Below the pieces are notes generated by a model. That model was not told the origin of the DNA, did not search any database, and saw nothing but the letters and a program-made list of their open reading frames with translations. Both the position numbers and the translations under genes were made by a program. DNA of 64,000 nt from Rhodobiaceae bacterium (GTDB lineage: Bacteria > Pseudomonadota > Alphaproteobacteria > Rhizobiales > Aestuariivirgaceae). How positions within the stretch are numbered: the stretch's first letter is position 1; every line of letters begins with the position of its first letter. The stretch lies in contig VFJY01000030.1 of assembly GCA_009885825.1 (NCBI GenBank), forward strand, positions 16,120-80,119. The letters run 5' to 3'. Below are positions 36,674-45,957 of the stretch, piece by piece.

Positions 36674-39175
36674 ATGGGCAGCAAAATGCTCATCGATGCC
36701 ACACACGCCGAGGAAACACGCGTTGTCGTGGTCCGCGGCAATCGCATCGAGGAATTCGACTTTGAAAGCGCTGCGCGCAAGCAGCTAAAAGGCAATATCT
36801 ACCTTGCGAAAGTAACGCGGGTTGAGCCATCGTTGCAGGCGGCCTTCGTGGAATATGGCGGAAACCGCCACGGCTTCCTCGCTTTCTCGGAAATTCATCC
36901 GGATTATTACCAGATTCCAGTGGCTGACCGGCAGGCCCTTTTGCGCGAGCAGGAGGAGGACGCGGCCAATGAGCAGGAAGACGATGATGATGACGACAAT
37001 CAGGAAGAAAACAATTCATCTGAGCGCCCAGCGTCTTTAGAGGCCTCAGACAACGAGGCGCAGGTTTCGGAAGATGCCGGTGAAGCGCCGGATGAATCGG
37101 AAGGTTCAGAAGCGGATGACGCGGAACACCCATCCGCATCGGATGAGAACGGCGATGACACCGCCAACGGCAACGACGCGCCAGCGGCGGGCGAAACCGG
37201 AGAAGGTGTTGTTGCTGTAGAAGAAGACGCGGAGAACCAGAAGGTTGAATCCATCGGCGCCGAGGATGCGCTCGAGGAAGTGCCACGGCGGCCGCGCCGT
37301 CCGCCCCGCCGCCAGTACAAGATTCAGGAAGTTATCAAGCGCCGCCAGGTAATTCTGGTTCAGGTTGTAAAGGAAGAGCGTGGCAACAAGGGTGCAGCAC
37401 TCACCACTTATCTTTCACTGGCTGGACGCTATTGCGTTTTGATGCCCAACACGGCGCGCGGTGGCGGAATTTCCCGCAAGATTACCGATGCCGGCGACAG
37501 GCGCCGTCTCAAGGAAGTTGCCCGCGATGTAGAGATTCCACATGGCATGGGCCTGATTGTGAGAACGGCGGGGGCCCAGCGCACACGCCCGGAAATCAAG
37601 CGTGATTTCGATTATCTCATGCGGCTGTGGGAAAATGTCCGCGATCTCACCTTGCATTCAACGGCCCCCGCGCTGGTTTATGAGGAAGGCAGCCTGATCA
37701 AGCGCTCCATCCGTGATCTCTATACGAAAGACGTGGAAGAAGTTTTCGTGGAAGGCGAGGAGGCTTACCGCGAAGCCAAAGACTTCATGAAAATGCTGAT
37801 GCCATCGCATGCCAAGAACGTTAAGCTTTACAAGGATCCGCGACCGCTGTTTTCAAAGCATCAAACCGAGACCCAGTTGGATGCCTTGTATTCGCCGACG
37901 GTCACATTGCCGTCTGGCGGTTACATTGTAATGAACCAGACCGAAGCCCTGGTTTCGGTCGACATCAACTCCGGCAAGGCGACGCGCGAGCATAATATTG
38001 AAGACACCGCTCTCAAGACCAATCTTGAGGCTTGCGATGAAATCGCCCGGCAGTTGCGGTTGCGTGATTTGGCCGGCCTTGTGGTTATCGACTTCATCGA
38101 CATGGAGGAAAACCGCAACAATCGTGCCGTTGAACGGCGCCTGAAAGATGCCTTGAAGAATGACCGGGCCCGCATCCAGGTTGGCCGGATCAGCCACTTT
38201 GGCCTCATGGAAATGTCGCGGCAAAGGCTGCGGCCCGGCATTCTGGAGGGCTCTTCGCGCACCTGCCCCCATTGCGAAGGCCGCGGCATGGTTCGCTCGA
38301 TTTCGTCATGTGGACTTTCGATTCTGCGCGCCATTGAAGAACATTTGATGAGCAAGAAGGCGGAGCATCTCACCGTGAAATGCACGCGTGAAGTTGCCTT
38401 CTATGTGCTTAATGAAAAACGCGACAATCTCCTGTCGATTGAGCAGGCCTACGGCATTTCCGTGTTCATCGTTCCAAGCGATGACATGAAGGGTTCGCAG
38501 GCCGTTATCGAACGGGCCGGCGAACGCAACATTGTCATCCGAAAGGCGCCGCCATCGGTCAAGATTGATTCAGCCTTTGAAGAAGAGGAGGATGAAGAGA
38601 CCGTTGAAGAGGTTGAAACTGATGTTGAGGAAAGCGCTGAGGCTGAGGAAACTCGTGACGAAGCTGCAGTGGATTCTGAAAGTTCCGAGGATGGCGCTGA
38701 CGGCGGACGCGGCAAGCGGCGCAGGCGTGGACGGCGCGGCGGCAGACGCGGCGGCCGTGACCGGGATGAAAAGCCAATATCTGCCGGTGAAGACCGCGAG
38801 CATGGCGAAAGCGCTGAATCTGGAGTGACCGAGATTGCTGACCATGATGAAGTGGTCTCGGTTGGAGGCGACTCAGAAGCTTCTTCAGATGAAGGTTCCG
38901 AGGGCGGAAACACCGAGCGCGGACCAAAACGTCGGCGCGACAGGTGGGGTCGCAACAGAAATGGCCGCAACAGAAATGCCGGTGAAGGTGAAGCATCAGC
39001 TGAAGCGCGCCCGCCACAGGCGGAGCGCGAAACAGTTGTGGTAGCACCTCCAGCAGCAGTCATTGAGATTCTTTCGAAGCCGGTTGAAGTGCGGAAATGG
39101 CAGCCGCCTGCCCCCACGGTGACGCCCGTCGAAGCACCCAAGCCAAAGGCAGGCTGGTGGAGCAAGCGCGGTTAG
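36674..39175 (+). CDS. rne: Ribonuclease E/G
   Basis: MLIDATHAEETRVVVVRGNRIEEFDFESAARKQLKGNIYLAKVTRVEPSLQAAFVEYGGNRHGFLAFSEIHPDYYQIP, acidic insert, ...CPHCEGRGMVRS Zn-link, R-rich/acidic C-terminal region. Confidence 0.97.
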   Translation: MGSKMLIDATHAEETRVVVVRGNRIEEFDFESAARKQLKGNIYLAKVTRVEPSLQAAFVEYGGNRHGFLAFSEIHPDYYQIPVADRQALLREQEEDAANEQEDDDDDDNQEENNSSERPASLEASDNEAQVSEDAGEAPDESEGSEADDAEHPSASDENGDDTANGNDAPAAGETGEGVVAVEEDAENQKVESIGAEDALEEVPRRPRRPPRRQYKIQEVIKRRQVILVQVVKEERGNKGAALTTYLSLAGRYCVLMPNTARGGGISRKITDAGDRRRLKEVARDVEIPHGMGLIVRTAGAQRTRPEIKRDFDYLMRLWENVRDLTLHSTAPALVYEEGSLIKRSIRDLYTKDVEEVFVEGEEAYREAKDFMKMLMPSHAKNVKLYKDPRPLFSKHQTETQLDALYSPTVTLPSGGYIVMNQTEALVSVDINSGKATREHNIEDTALKTNLEACDEIARQLRLRDLAGLVVIDFIDMEENRNNRAVERRLKDALKNDRARIQVGRISHFGLMEMSRQRLRPGILEGSSRTCPHCEGRGMVRSISSCGLSILRAIEEHLMSKKAEHLTVKCTREVAFYVLNEKRDNLLSIEQAYGISVFIVPSDDMKGSQAVIERAGERNIVIRKAPPSVKIDSAFEEEEDEETVEEVETDVEESAEAEETRDEAAVDSESSEDGADGGRGKRRRRGRRGGRRGGRDRDEKPISAGEDREHGESAESGVTEIADHDEVVSVGGDSEASSDEGSEGGNTERGPKRRRDRWGRNRNGRNRNAGEGEASAEARPPQAERETVVVAPPAAVIEILSKPVEVRKWQPPAPTVTPVEAPKPKAGWWSKRG

Positions 39176-39192
39176 ATTCCGGGCCTCAAACT

Positions 39193-39232
39193 CGCCGCAT
39201 TTGAACCTGAAACAGCGGTTTCATATGCGGCG
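39193..39232 (+). terminator. Hairpin downstream of rne
   Basis: CGCCGCATTTGAACC ... GGTTTCATATGCGGCG, followed by aattcttc. Confidence 0.5.
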
Positions 39233-39253
39233 AATTCTTCTACTGAGTGAGAA

Positions 39254-40633
39254 ATGATTCGAAACCTGATAGCTCTTTGCCTGGCAATATCTGTGGCGCT
39301 CACAACCCTTGTGGCGCCAAGCGTTGCCGCGACCAGAAAGAAGCAGCAAGGCCCTTCACTGCCGCTCATCCGTGATGCCGAGATTGAAGGACTATTGCGG
39401 CTCTATACCAAGCCGCTGTTTACGGCGGCAGGCCTGAAGCCATCCGCCATCCGGGTTTACATCATCAGGAACGACAAGATCAACGCCTTCGTGGCCAATG
39501 GACAGCGCCTTTTCGTCCACACTGGCCTGCTCTCGCGTTCAAGGACACCCAATGAATTGATTGGTGTGTTGGCCCACGAGACGGGCCATATTGCCGGCGG
39601 GCATCTGGCGCGGATGGGCATTGAGCTGGACAAGGCCAGCACCCAATCCATCATTGGCATGCTGATTGGTGTTGCGGCTGTCGTCGGCGGCGCTGCGAGC
39701 GGCCAAAAAGGCGCCTCTCAAGCTGGCCAGGGCGTCATGATGGGATCGCAAGGCTTTGCCCAGCGGGGTTTCCTGTCCTACCAGCGCAGCATGGAAGCGT
39801 CGGCGGATCAGGCAGCGCTCAAATATCTGAATGCCACGGGACAATCCACCAAGGGCATGCTCTCCATGTTCCAAACGCTGGCAAATGAATCGCTCGCCTC
39901 GCTGGAAAATGCCGACCCTTATTTGCTGTCGCATCCCATGCCGCTGGACCGCATTCGCAATCTGGAATTGGCGGCCCAAAAATCTCCCTATTTCAGCAAA
40001 CCCGACAAGCCGGAAATCATGCTGCGCCATGAACTGATGCAGGCGAAGCTTTCCGGATTTCTGGATTCGCCGCAATTGGTGTTTCAGCGCTATCCTTCGA
40101 AAGACAACAGCCTGCCGGCGCGCTATGCCCGCTCAATCGCCATGTTTCGGAAAGGCGATACCAAGAACGCCGTTCCCCTGATCGACAGCCTCATCCAGGA
40201 CCTGCCGCAGGACCCCTATTTCTGGGAGTTGAAGGGCCAAGCCTATCTGGAAGGCGGGCAGCCTTCGAAGGCGCTGGCGCCGCTGAAGCAGGCGAGCAAA
40301 CTATTGCCGAACAATGGCCTCATACAAATCCTCTACGCGCAGGCGCTGATCGCAACGGAAAACAAGGCCAACGCCAAGGAAGCGTTGCGCTTGCTCACCA
40401 TTGCCAGGAAATCTGAACCGGATTCTGTCGATGTCCACAAATTTTCGGCCATGGCCTATGCCCAGCTTGGCGATATTCCACGGGCCGAATTGGCAACGGC
40501 ACAGGCCGCCATGGCCCTTGGAGACACAGCCCTGGCGGCTGAAAAAGCCAAAATCGTCATGACCCAGTTCAAGCACGGCACGCCCGAATGGTTCAAAGCC
40601 AACGACATTGTGAATTTCACGACCAAACGGTAG
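39254..40633 (+). CDS. M48 family metalloprotease with TPR region (BepA-like)
   Basis: Signal peptide; ELIGVLAHETGHIAGGHLARM; C-terminal TPR-like helices. Confidence 0.93.
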   Translation: MIRNLIALCLAISVALTTLVAPSVAATRKKQQGPSLPLIRDAEIEGLLRLYTKPLFTAAGLKPSAIRVYIIRNDKINAFVANGQRLFVHTGLLSRSRTPNELIGVLAHETGHIAGGHLARMGIELDKASTQSIIGMLIGVAAVVGGAASGQKGASQAGQGVMMGSQGFAQRGFLSYQRSMEASADQAALKYLNATGQSTKGMLSMFQTLANESLASLENADPYLLSHPMPLDRIRNLELAAQKSPYFSKPDKPEIMLRHELMQAKLSGFLDSPQLVFQRYPSKDNSLPARYARSIAMFRKGDTKNAVPLIDSLIQDLPQDPYFWELKGQAYLEGGQPSKALAPLKQASKLLPNNGLIQILYAQALIATENKANAKEALRLLTIARKSEPDSVDVHKFSAMAYAQLGDIPRAELATAQAAMALGDTALAAEKAKIVMTQFKHGTPEWFKANDIVNFTTKR

Positions 40634-40683
40634 GATTGACCCAGCGCGGCGTTTTCGGGCAAAAGGGCGGAGAAATTGTGAGG

Positions 40684-41433
40684 ATGACCATGCGCAACCT
40701 GTTGATCGCTGCATTGATGTTTGTGGGCGCTGGCTCGTTCGCCCAAGCGGCTGAGTTCAACCCCGATCAGCGGCAAGAGATGGAATCCATCATCAAGGAC
40801 TATCTGCTCGCCCATCCCGAACTGCTGCGCGAAATGAGCGACCTCCTGCAGAACAAGGAAAAACTGGCCGAGGAAGAGCAGCGCAAGGGTGGGCTGGCGC
40901 GCCACGCCGATCAAGTGTTCCGTGACAAGGGAGATTTTGTCGCCGGAAATCCGAAGGGCAATGTCACCATGGTCGAGTTCTTTGATTATAATTGCGGCTG
41001 GTGCAAGAAGGGTTTGCCTGAAGTTCTCAGCCTGCTGGAATCCGACAAGGAATTGAGATTCGTCCTGAAGGAATTTCCAATTTTTGGCGAAGACTCCGAA
41101 TATGCGGCAAAGGCGGCCATAGCCGCGGGCGCCCAGGGAAAATATTGGGAATTGCATGTGGCCATGCTCAGCCATGAAGGCAAGATCACCAAATCAACGG
41201 TGGATGAACTTGCAGCAACGCAAGGGCTGGATATGGAAAAACTCAGGAAGGATATGGATTTGCCAGCGACGGCCGACATACTCAGCCGCAACCGGGAACT
41301 GGCCAGCGCCCTTGCCATCAATGGCACCCCGGCCTTTGTAATCGATGACAAGCTGGTTCCCGGATATCTGCCAAAGGATGAGTTGGCCGCTTCCATCAAC
41401 GAAACCCGTGAAAAAGGCTGTTCTCTTTGTTGA
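40684..41433 (+). CDS. DsbA-family thiol:disulfide oxidoreductase
   Basis: Signal peptide; VEFFDYNCGWCKKGLPEVLSLLESD...INGTPAFVIDDKLVPGYLP. Confidence 0.92.
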   Translation: MTMRNLLIAALMFVGAGSFAQAAEFNPDQRQEMESIIKDYLLAHPELLREMSDLLQNKEKLAEEEQRKGGLARHADQVFRDKGDFVAGNPKGNVTMVEFFDYNCGWCKKGLPEVLSLLESDKELRFVLKEFPIFGEDSEYAAKAAIAAGAQGKYWELHVAMLSHEGKITKSTVDELAATQGLDMEKLRKDMDLPATADILSRNRELASALAINGTPAFVIDDKLVPGYLPKDELAASINETREKGCSLC

Positions 41434-41510
41434 GAACGGCGCGCGCCGCTTCCATGTTTCGTGGCCCCAGCATATAAGAGCACTCAACATTAGATTCTGA
41501 TGGCGGGCGC

Positions 41511-41960
41511 ATGAAACCGATTTACATTTTGAATGGACCAAACCTCAATCTCCTGGGCCAGAGGGAACCGGGCATTTATGGCCCTGGCACAATAGCTGAC
41601 CTGGAGCGGCGCTGCGCGGCAAAGGGAAAATCACTCGGGCATGCCACCGTTTTCAGGCAGACCAACACGGAAGGCGAAATGATTGACTGGATCCACGAGG
41701 CGCAAGACAAGGCTTCAGGCATCATAGTCAATGGCGCGGCCTACACACATACGTCGGTTGCCCTGCATGACGCGCTCAAGGCGGTCAATTTGCCGACAAT
41801 TGAGGTTCATCTTTCAAATATCTACAAGCGCGAACCTTTCCGTCATCACAGCTATATTTCTCCTGTTGCCCACGGCGTCATTTGCGGCTTTGGTGGGGCG
41901 GGCTATGAATTGGCGCTTGAAGGCCTGTCCAATATTCTGAAATCAACGGGAAAGGGGTGA
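41511..41960 (+). CDS. aroQ: Type II 3-dehydroquinate dehydratase
   Basis: IYILNGPNLNLLGQREPGIYG...IVNGAAYTHTSVALHDALKAVNLPTIEVHLSNIYKREPFRHHSYISPVAHGVICGFG. Confidence 0.96.
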   Translation: MKPIYILNGPNLNLLGQREPGIYGPGTIADLERRCAAKGKSLGHATVFRQTNTEGEMIDWIHEAQDKASGIIVNGAAYTHTSVALHDALKAVNLPTIEVHLSNIYKREPFRHHSYISPVAHGVICGFGGAGYELALEGLSNILKSTGKG

Positions 41961-41964
41961 ATAA

Positions 41965-42450
41965 ATGCCCTCGAAGAAGAGTCCGTCCACGCGCGCGCCG
42001 GCAAAATCGTCCAGTCCCGAATTGGACCTCATTCGCAATCTCGCGGGCATCCTGAATGACACGGGACTTTCAGAAATTGAATTGGACCAGAAGGGCACGC
42101 GGGTTCGTGTTTCCAGGACATTAACTGCCTATGCGACCGTGGCGTCACAGGCACCTGCGGCGCATATGAGTGCCCCGATTGCTGCCGTTGTGGTTAAAGC
42201 ACCCGACGCTGACCACGCGGGCACGGTGAAATCTCCGATGGTGGGAACGATCTATATGGCCGCCTCTCCCGGAAGCGCCAATTTCATTGAGCTCGGCGCC
42301 GAAGTCAAGCAGGGGCAAACCCTGCTGATCATCGAAGCCATGAAAACCATGAACCAGATTCCCTCGCCCGTATCGGGCAAGATCATACGCATTTTTGTTG
42401 GCAATGGCGATCCGGTTGAATTCGGTGAAGCCCTTGTGACCATTGAGTAA
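41965..42450 (+). CDS. accB: Biotin carboxyl carrier protein of acetyl-CoA carboxylase
   Basis: C-terminal LLIIEAMKTMNQIPSPVSGKI biotinyl motif. Confidence 0.96.
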   Translation: MPSKKSPSTRAPAKSSSPELDLIRNLAGILNDTGLSEIELDQKGTRVRVSRTLTAYATVASQAPAAHMSAPIAAVVVKAPDADHAGTVKSPMVGTIYMAASPGSANFIELGAEVKQGQTLLIIEAMKTMNQIPSPVSGKIIRIFVGNGDPVEFGEALVTIE

Positions 42451-42453
42451 GAG

Positions 42454-43797
42454 ATGTTTGACAAGATACTCATCGCGAACCGGGGCGAAATCGCCCTGCG
42501 TGTGCTCCGGGCCTGCCGCGAGCTTGGCATTCAAACCGTGGCCGTGCATTCAACGGCGGATGCGGATGCCATGCATGTGCGCCTCGCTGACGAAAGCGTT
42601 TGCATCGGCCCGCCGCCTGCGCGCGACAGCTATCTGAACATTCCGGCCATCGTTTCGGCCTGCGAGATCACCGGGGCCGAGGCCGTGCATCCGGGTTATG
42701 GATTTCTTTCCGAGAACGCCAAGTTTGCTGAAATCCTCACGGAGCATGGCATCAAGTTCATTGGCCCGTCCGCCGACAATATCCGCACCATGGGCGACAA
42801 GATTGAAGCCAAGCGCACTGCGAAGGCTTTGGGCATTCCTATAGTTCCAGGCTCCGAAGGCGGCGTATCTGACGTTTTAGAGGGCAAGCGCATCTCACGG
42901 GAAATTGGCTATCCTGTCATCGTCAAGGCGACGGCCGGCGGTGGCGGGCGCGGCATGAAGGTCGCCCATAGCGAAGCCGAGCTGGAGATTGCGCTGAGCA
43001 CGGCGCAGACCGAGGCCAAGGCGGCCTTCGGCAATGAAGAAGTTTACATCGAAAAATACCTCGTCCTGCCGCGTCATATCGAAATTCAGGTTCTGGGCGA
43101 TGGCCAGGGCAACGCGGTTCATCTGGGCGAGCGCGATTGCTCCCTGCAGCGCCGCCACCAGAAGATTTGGGAGGAAGCCCACTCCCCTGCCCTCAATTCC
43201 GCCCAACGGGACCAAATCGGTGGTCGCGTGGCCAAGGCCATGGCTGACCTCAGTTATGAAGGCGTTGGCACGATCGAGTTTCTGTATGAAAACGGCGAGT
43301 TCTATTTCATCGAGATGAACACGCGGCTGCAGGTTGAGCACCCGGTGACAGAGATGATTACCGGGCTCGATTTGGTGCAGGAGCAAATTCGTGTCGCAAG
43401 CGGTTCCAAACTGCAATACAAGCAGGCCGACGTTGCTTTTTCCGGTCACGCCATCGAATGCCGCATCAATGCGGAAAACGCCAAGACTTTTGTGCCTTCA
43501 CCGGGCCGGGTTGACGCCGTGCATTTTCCCGGGGGCCTGGGCGTGCGGGTCGATTCAGCGCTTTACGCGGGATATAAAATTCCACCCTATTATGACAGCT
43601 TGGTGGGCAAGCTGATTGTGTTCGGCAAAACCCGCACCGAATGCATGATGCGCCTCAAGCGCGCCATGGGTGAGTTTGTCATTGAAGGCGTTGAAACCAC
43701 CATCCCCCTGTTCCAGCGATTGCTGACGGAGCCCGATATCATAGACGGGCATTACGATATTCACTGGCTGGAGAACTATCTCGCGCGAGATGCCTAG
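42454..43797 (+). CDS. accC: Biotin carboxylase subunit of acetyl-CoA carboxylase
   Basis: MFDKILIANRGEIALRVLRACRELGIQTVAVHS...KATAGGGGRGMKV...EMNTRLQVEHPVTEMITG. Confidence 0.97.
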   Translation: MFDKILIANRGEIALRVLRACRELGIQTVAVHSTADADAMHVRLADESVCIGPPPARDSYLNIPAIVSACEITGAEAVHPGYGFLSENAKFAEILTEHGIKFIGPSADNIRTMGDKIEAKRTAKALGIPIVPGSEGGVSDVLEGKRISREIGYPVIVKATAGGGGRGMKVAHSEAELEIALSTAQTEAKAAFGNEEVYIEKYLVLPRHIEIQVLGDGQGNAVHLGERDCSLQRRHQKIWEEAHSPALNSAQRDQIGGRVAKAMADLSYEGVGTIEFLYENGEFYFIEMNTRLQVEHPVTEMITGLDLVQEQIRVASGSKLQYKQADVAFSGHAIECRINAENAKTFVPSPGRVDAVHFPGGLGVRVDSALYAGYKIPPYYDSLVGKLIVFGKTRTECMMRLKRAMGEFVIEGVETTIPLFQRLLTEPDIIDGHYDIHWLENYLARDA

Positions 43798-44444
43798 TGA
43801 ATACCATCACGCCACAGATTTTACTGAGAGCCTATGCCGTCGGCATCTTTCCCATGGCGGAAACGGCGCAGGATACGGCACTCTATTGGGTGGATCCGGA
43901 CGAGCGCGGAATTATTCCGCTGAACGGCTTGCATATCTCCCGCTCGCTCAGAAAGCAGGTTCGGCGGCGGCCCTTCAGGGTGAGTGTTGATACGGTATTC
44001 GATCAGGTGATCGAGGCTTGTGGCACGAAAGTTCGCAACCGCAAGGTGACCTGGATCAACAAGCGCATCCGCGCGCTCTACGGCCAGCTCCACAAAATGG
44101 GGTGCTGTCATTCGGTGGAGTGCTGGCAGGACGCCGAGCTCGTTGGCGGTCTCTATGGTGTTCGGATCGGCGCCGCATTTTTTGGCGAGAGCATGTTTTC
44201 CCGCGCCAAGGATGCCAGCAAGGTGGCCCTTGTTCACCTGGTGGCGCGTCTCAATGCGGGTGGATTTCAATTGCTGGATGCGCAATTCATGAACCCCCAT
44301 CTGGCGACGCTAGGTGCTGTTCAAATGTCACGGGCGGACTATCAGAAACTGCTGGAGCCAGCCATTGAAGCGATCGCGGATTTCAAAAGTTTCTCTGGGG
44401 ATGGCGATGCGGAGCAGGTGCTGCATTACGCCGAAAGACGTTAA
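43797..44444 (+). CDS. aat: Leucyl/phenylalanyl-tRNA--protein transferase
   Basis: AYAVGIFPMAE...YWVDPDERGIIPLNGLHISRSLRK...HSVECWQDAELVGGLYGVRIGAAFFGESMFS. GTG start. Confidence 0.95.
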   Translation: MNTITPQILLRAYAVGIFPMAETAQDTALYWVDPDERGIIPLNGLHISRSLRKQVRRRPFRVSVDTVFDQVIEACGTKVRNRKVTWINKRIRALYGQLHKMGCCHSVECWQDAELVGGLYGVRIGAAFFGESMFSRAKDASKVALVHLVARLNAGGFQLLDAQFMNPHLATLGAVQMSRADYQKLLEPAIEAIADFKSFSGDGDAEQVLHYAERR

Positions 44445-44887
44445 TCCTGCGGGTCGCCCTCTTCAATTTGGTCCTGCAGGGTCGAGAGGTCCGGGATTTC
44501 TTCCACCGCCGGCGGTGGCGCGCTGGGATCCCGGCAATTGACCAGCCAAACATCATAGATGGGGTGTTCGACTGCGTTGAGGCCGGGGCTCTGAGCAAAC
44601 ATCCAGCCGGAGAAAATACGCTTGTGTGTTTCGTCCAGCTGCACTTCATCCACTTGCACGAATGAAGTTGTCTTGGGTTGCTCGGTTGCCGACCGTGTAT
44701 AGCAAACCTCGGCCTTGACGATGAGGCCGCCAAATTGCTTCGATTCACCAACCCTGGTTTCGAAAGTCGTTGTCGTGCCGGTGATTTTATCCAGTCCCGT
44801 GAACACCGCGTAGGGTTTCGAAATGCGCTCGGCCTGGGCGGAATTCAAGGCCGCACAACTCATGCAGACAACCAGCAGGCTACGCAT
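44441..44887 (-). CDS. DUF2155 domain-containing exported protein
   Basis: Exported; FTGLDKITGTTTTFETRVGESKQFGGLIVKAEVCYTRSATEQPKTTSFVQVDE...KRIFSGWMFAQSPGLNAVEHPIYDVWLVNC. Confidence 0.9.
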   Translation of the reverse strand: MRSLLVVCMSCAALNSAQAERISKPYAVFTGLDKITGTTTTFETRVGESKQFGGLIVKAEVCYTRSATEQPKTTSFVQVDEVQLDETHKRIFSGWMFAQSPGLNAVEHPIYDVWLVNCRDPSAPPPAVEEIPDLSTLQDQIEEGDPQD

Positions 44888-45421
44888 TTAGTTGACCTTT
44901 GGTTCGACCTCGGGCGCTTTTGGCTCAGTCTCGGGCGCCTTTGCACCAGACTTGTCAAACATGGCCTGGCTGATCAGCGACCAGATATCCACGGCCCCTT
45001 GCGTGTAAGCGATGACACCGCCTTCCGCCAGTTGCGTGTCGGAGCCGCCAGCCTCAAGCGCGATGAATTTGGAGCCCAGCAGTCCTTCTGATGTGACCTT
45101 GGCGGATGTGTCGTCGGTGAGCTTGACGGTCGGGCTGATGCTCATGGTGACAAGGGCCTGATAATTTTCAGGGTTCAGGGACTGGGCGGTCACCGTTCCG
45201 ATCTTGATTCCGGCCATGCGGATATCGGTGCCGATGTTCACACCCTCGATATTGTCGAATTCAGCCGTCAACTGGTAGCCGCCCGCCTTGTTGCCCGCAT
45301 CAGACGTATTATAGGCAAAGATAAAAAAGCCGAAGGCAAGCACAATGACCGCCGCGCCAATAAGTGTCTCAACTGTGGAATTTTTCATGATCATCCGTCT
45401 CGTGATTCTCGCAAGGCTCAT
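44888..45421 (-). CDS. mlaD: Outer-membrane lipid asymmetry protein MlaD (MCE domain)
   Basis: Single TM, then YQLTAEFDNIEGVNIGTDIRMAGIKIGTVTAQSLNPENYQALVTMSI. Likely start MKNSTVETLIGAAVI inside the ORF. Confidence 0.92.
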   Translation of the reverse strand: MSLARITRRMIMKNSTVETLIGAAVIVLAFGFFIFAYNTSDAGNKAGGYQLTAEFDNIEGVNIGTDIRMAGIKIGTVTAQSLNPENYQALVTMSISPTVKLTDDTSAKVTSEGLLGSKFIALEAGGSDTQLAEGGVIAYTQGAVDIWSLISQAMFDKSGAKAPETEPKAPEVEPKVN

Positions 45422-45480
45422 CTAAGGCTTGGAGACTAGCAGAAACAATCGGTAAAATATGGCGTGACAAAATCCACCGA

Positions 45481-45879
45481 TCACTCGGGCCGCCAGGCTT
45501 GATAGCGGGGTTCGTTTTTTTGCGGGAGCCCTCCGCCAACAATGCTTCCTGGTGGCCGGTAGGCCTTGGCTGATCCGGTGAGATTTGGCTGATGCGGCAA
45601 TTGCCATTCGCGGTCTGGCGCATCAGACGCGGTTGGAAATGCGTCCGTGCGGTGGTGCATCCAGCCATGCCAGCCGGGCGGAATGGCGGATGCTTCTGAA
45701 TAGCCGTTGAACACAACCCAGCGGCGCTCTGTTATGGAATCAGGCAAAGCCGATTTGGCCCGGAAATAGCGGTTGCCTGCGCCATCGACGCCAACAAGCT
45801 CGCCCTTGCGCCAGGTGTAAAACCGCGTGCCCCAGGTCTGGCCGCTCCACCAGGTAAAAAACTGCTTTAGAAAGTTCAT
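45481..45879 (-). CDS. NADH:ubiquinone oxidoreductase accessory subunit NDUFA12 family
   Basis: TWGTRFYTWRKGELVGVDGAGNRYFRAK...RRWVVFNGYSEASAIPPGWHGWMHHRTD. Confidence 0.92.
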   Translation of the reverse strand: MNFLKQFFTWWSGQTWGTRFYTWRKGELVGVDGAGNRYFRAKSALPDSITERRWVVFNGYSEASAIPPGWHGWMHHRTDAFPTASDAPDREWQLPHQPNLTGSAKAYRPPGSIVGGGLPQKNEPRYQAWRPE

Positions 45880-45957
45880 CGCTGCATTGCCTCATGGCAT
45901 CAAATTCCGGCGGAATATGGCGTATGCGCTGGCGTTCGTAAAGGACACAAGTTGGCG

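Noticed and set aside
38449-39165. Ser/Pro-rich minus-strand ORF
   Set aside because: Shadow of the acidic/Arg-rich C-terminus of RNase E.
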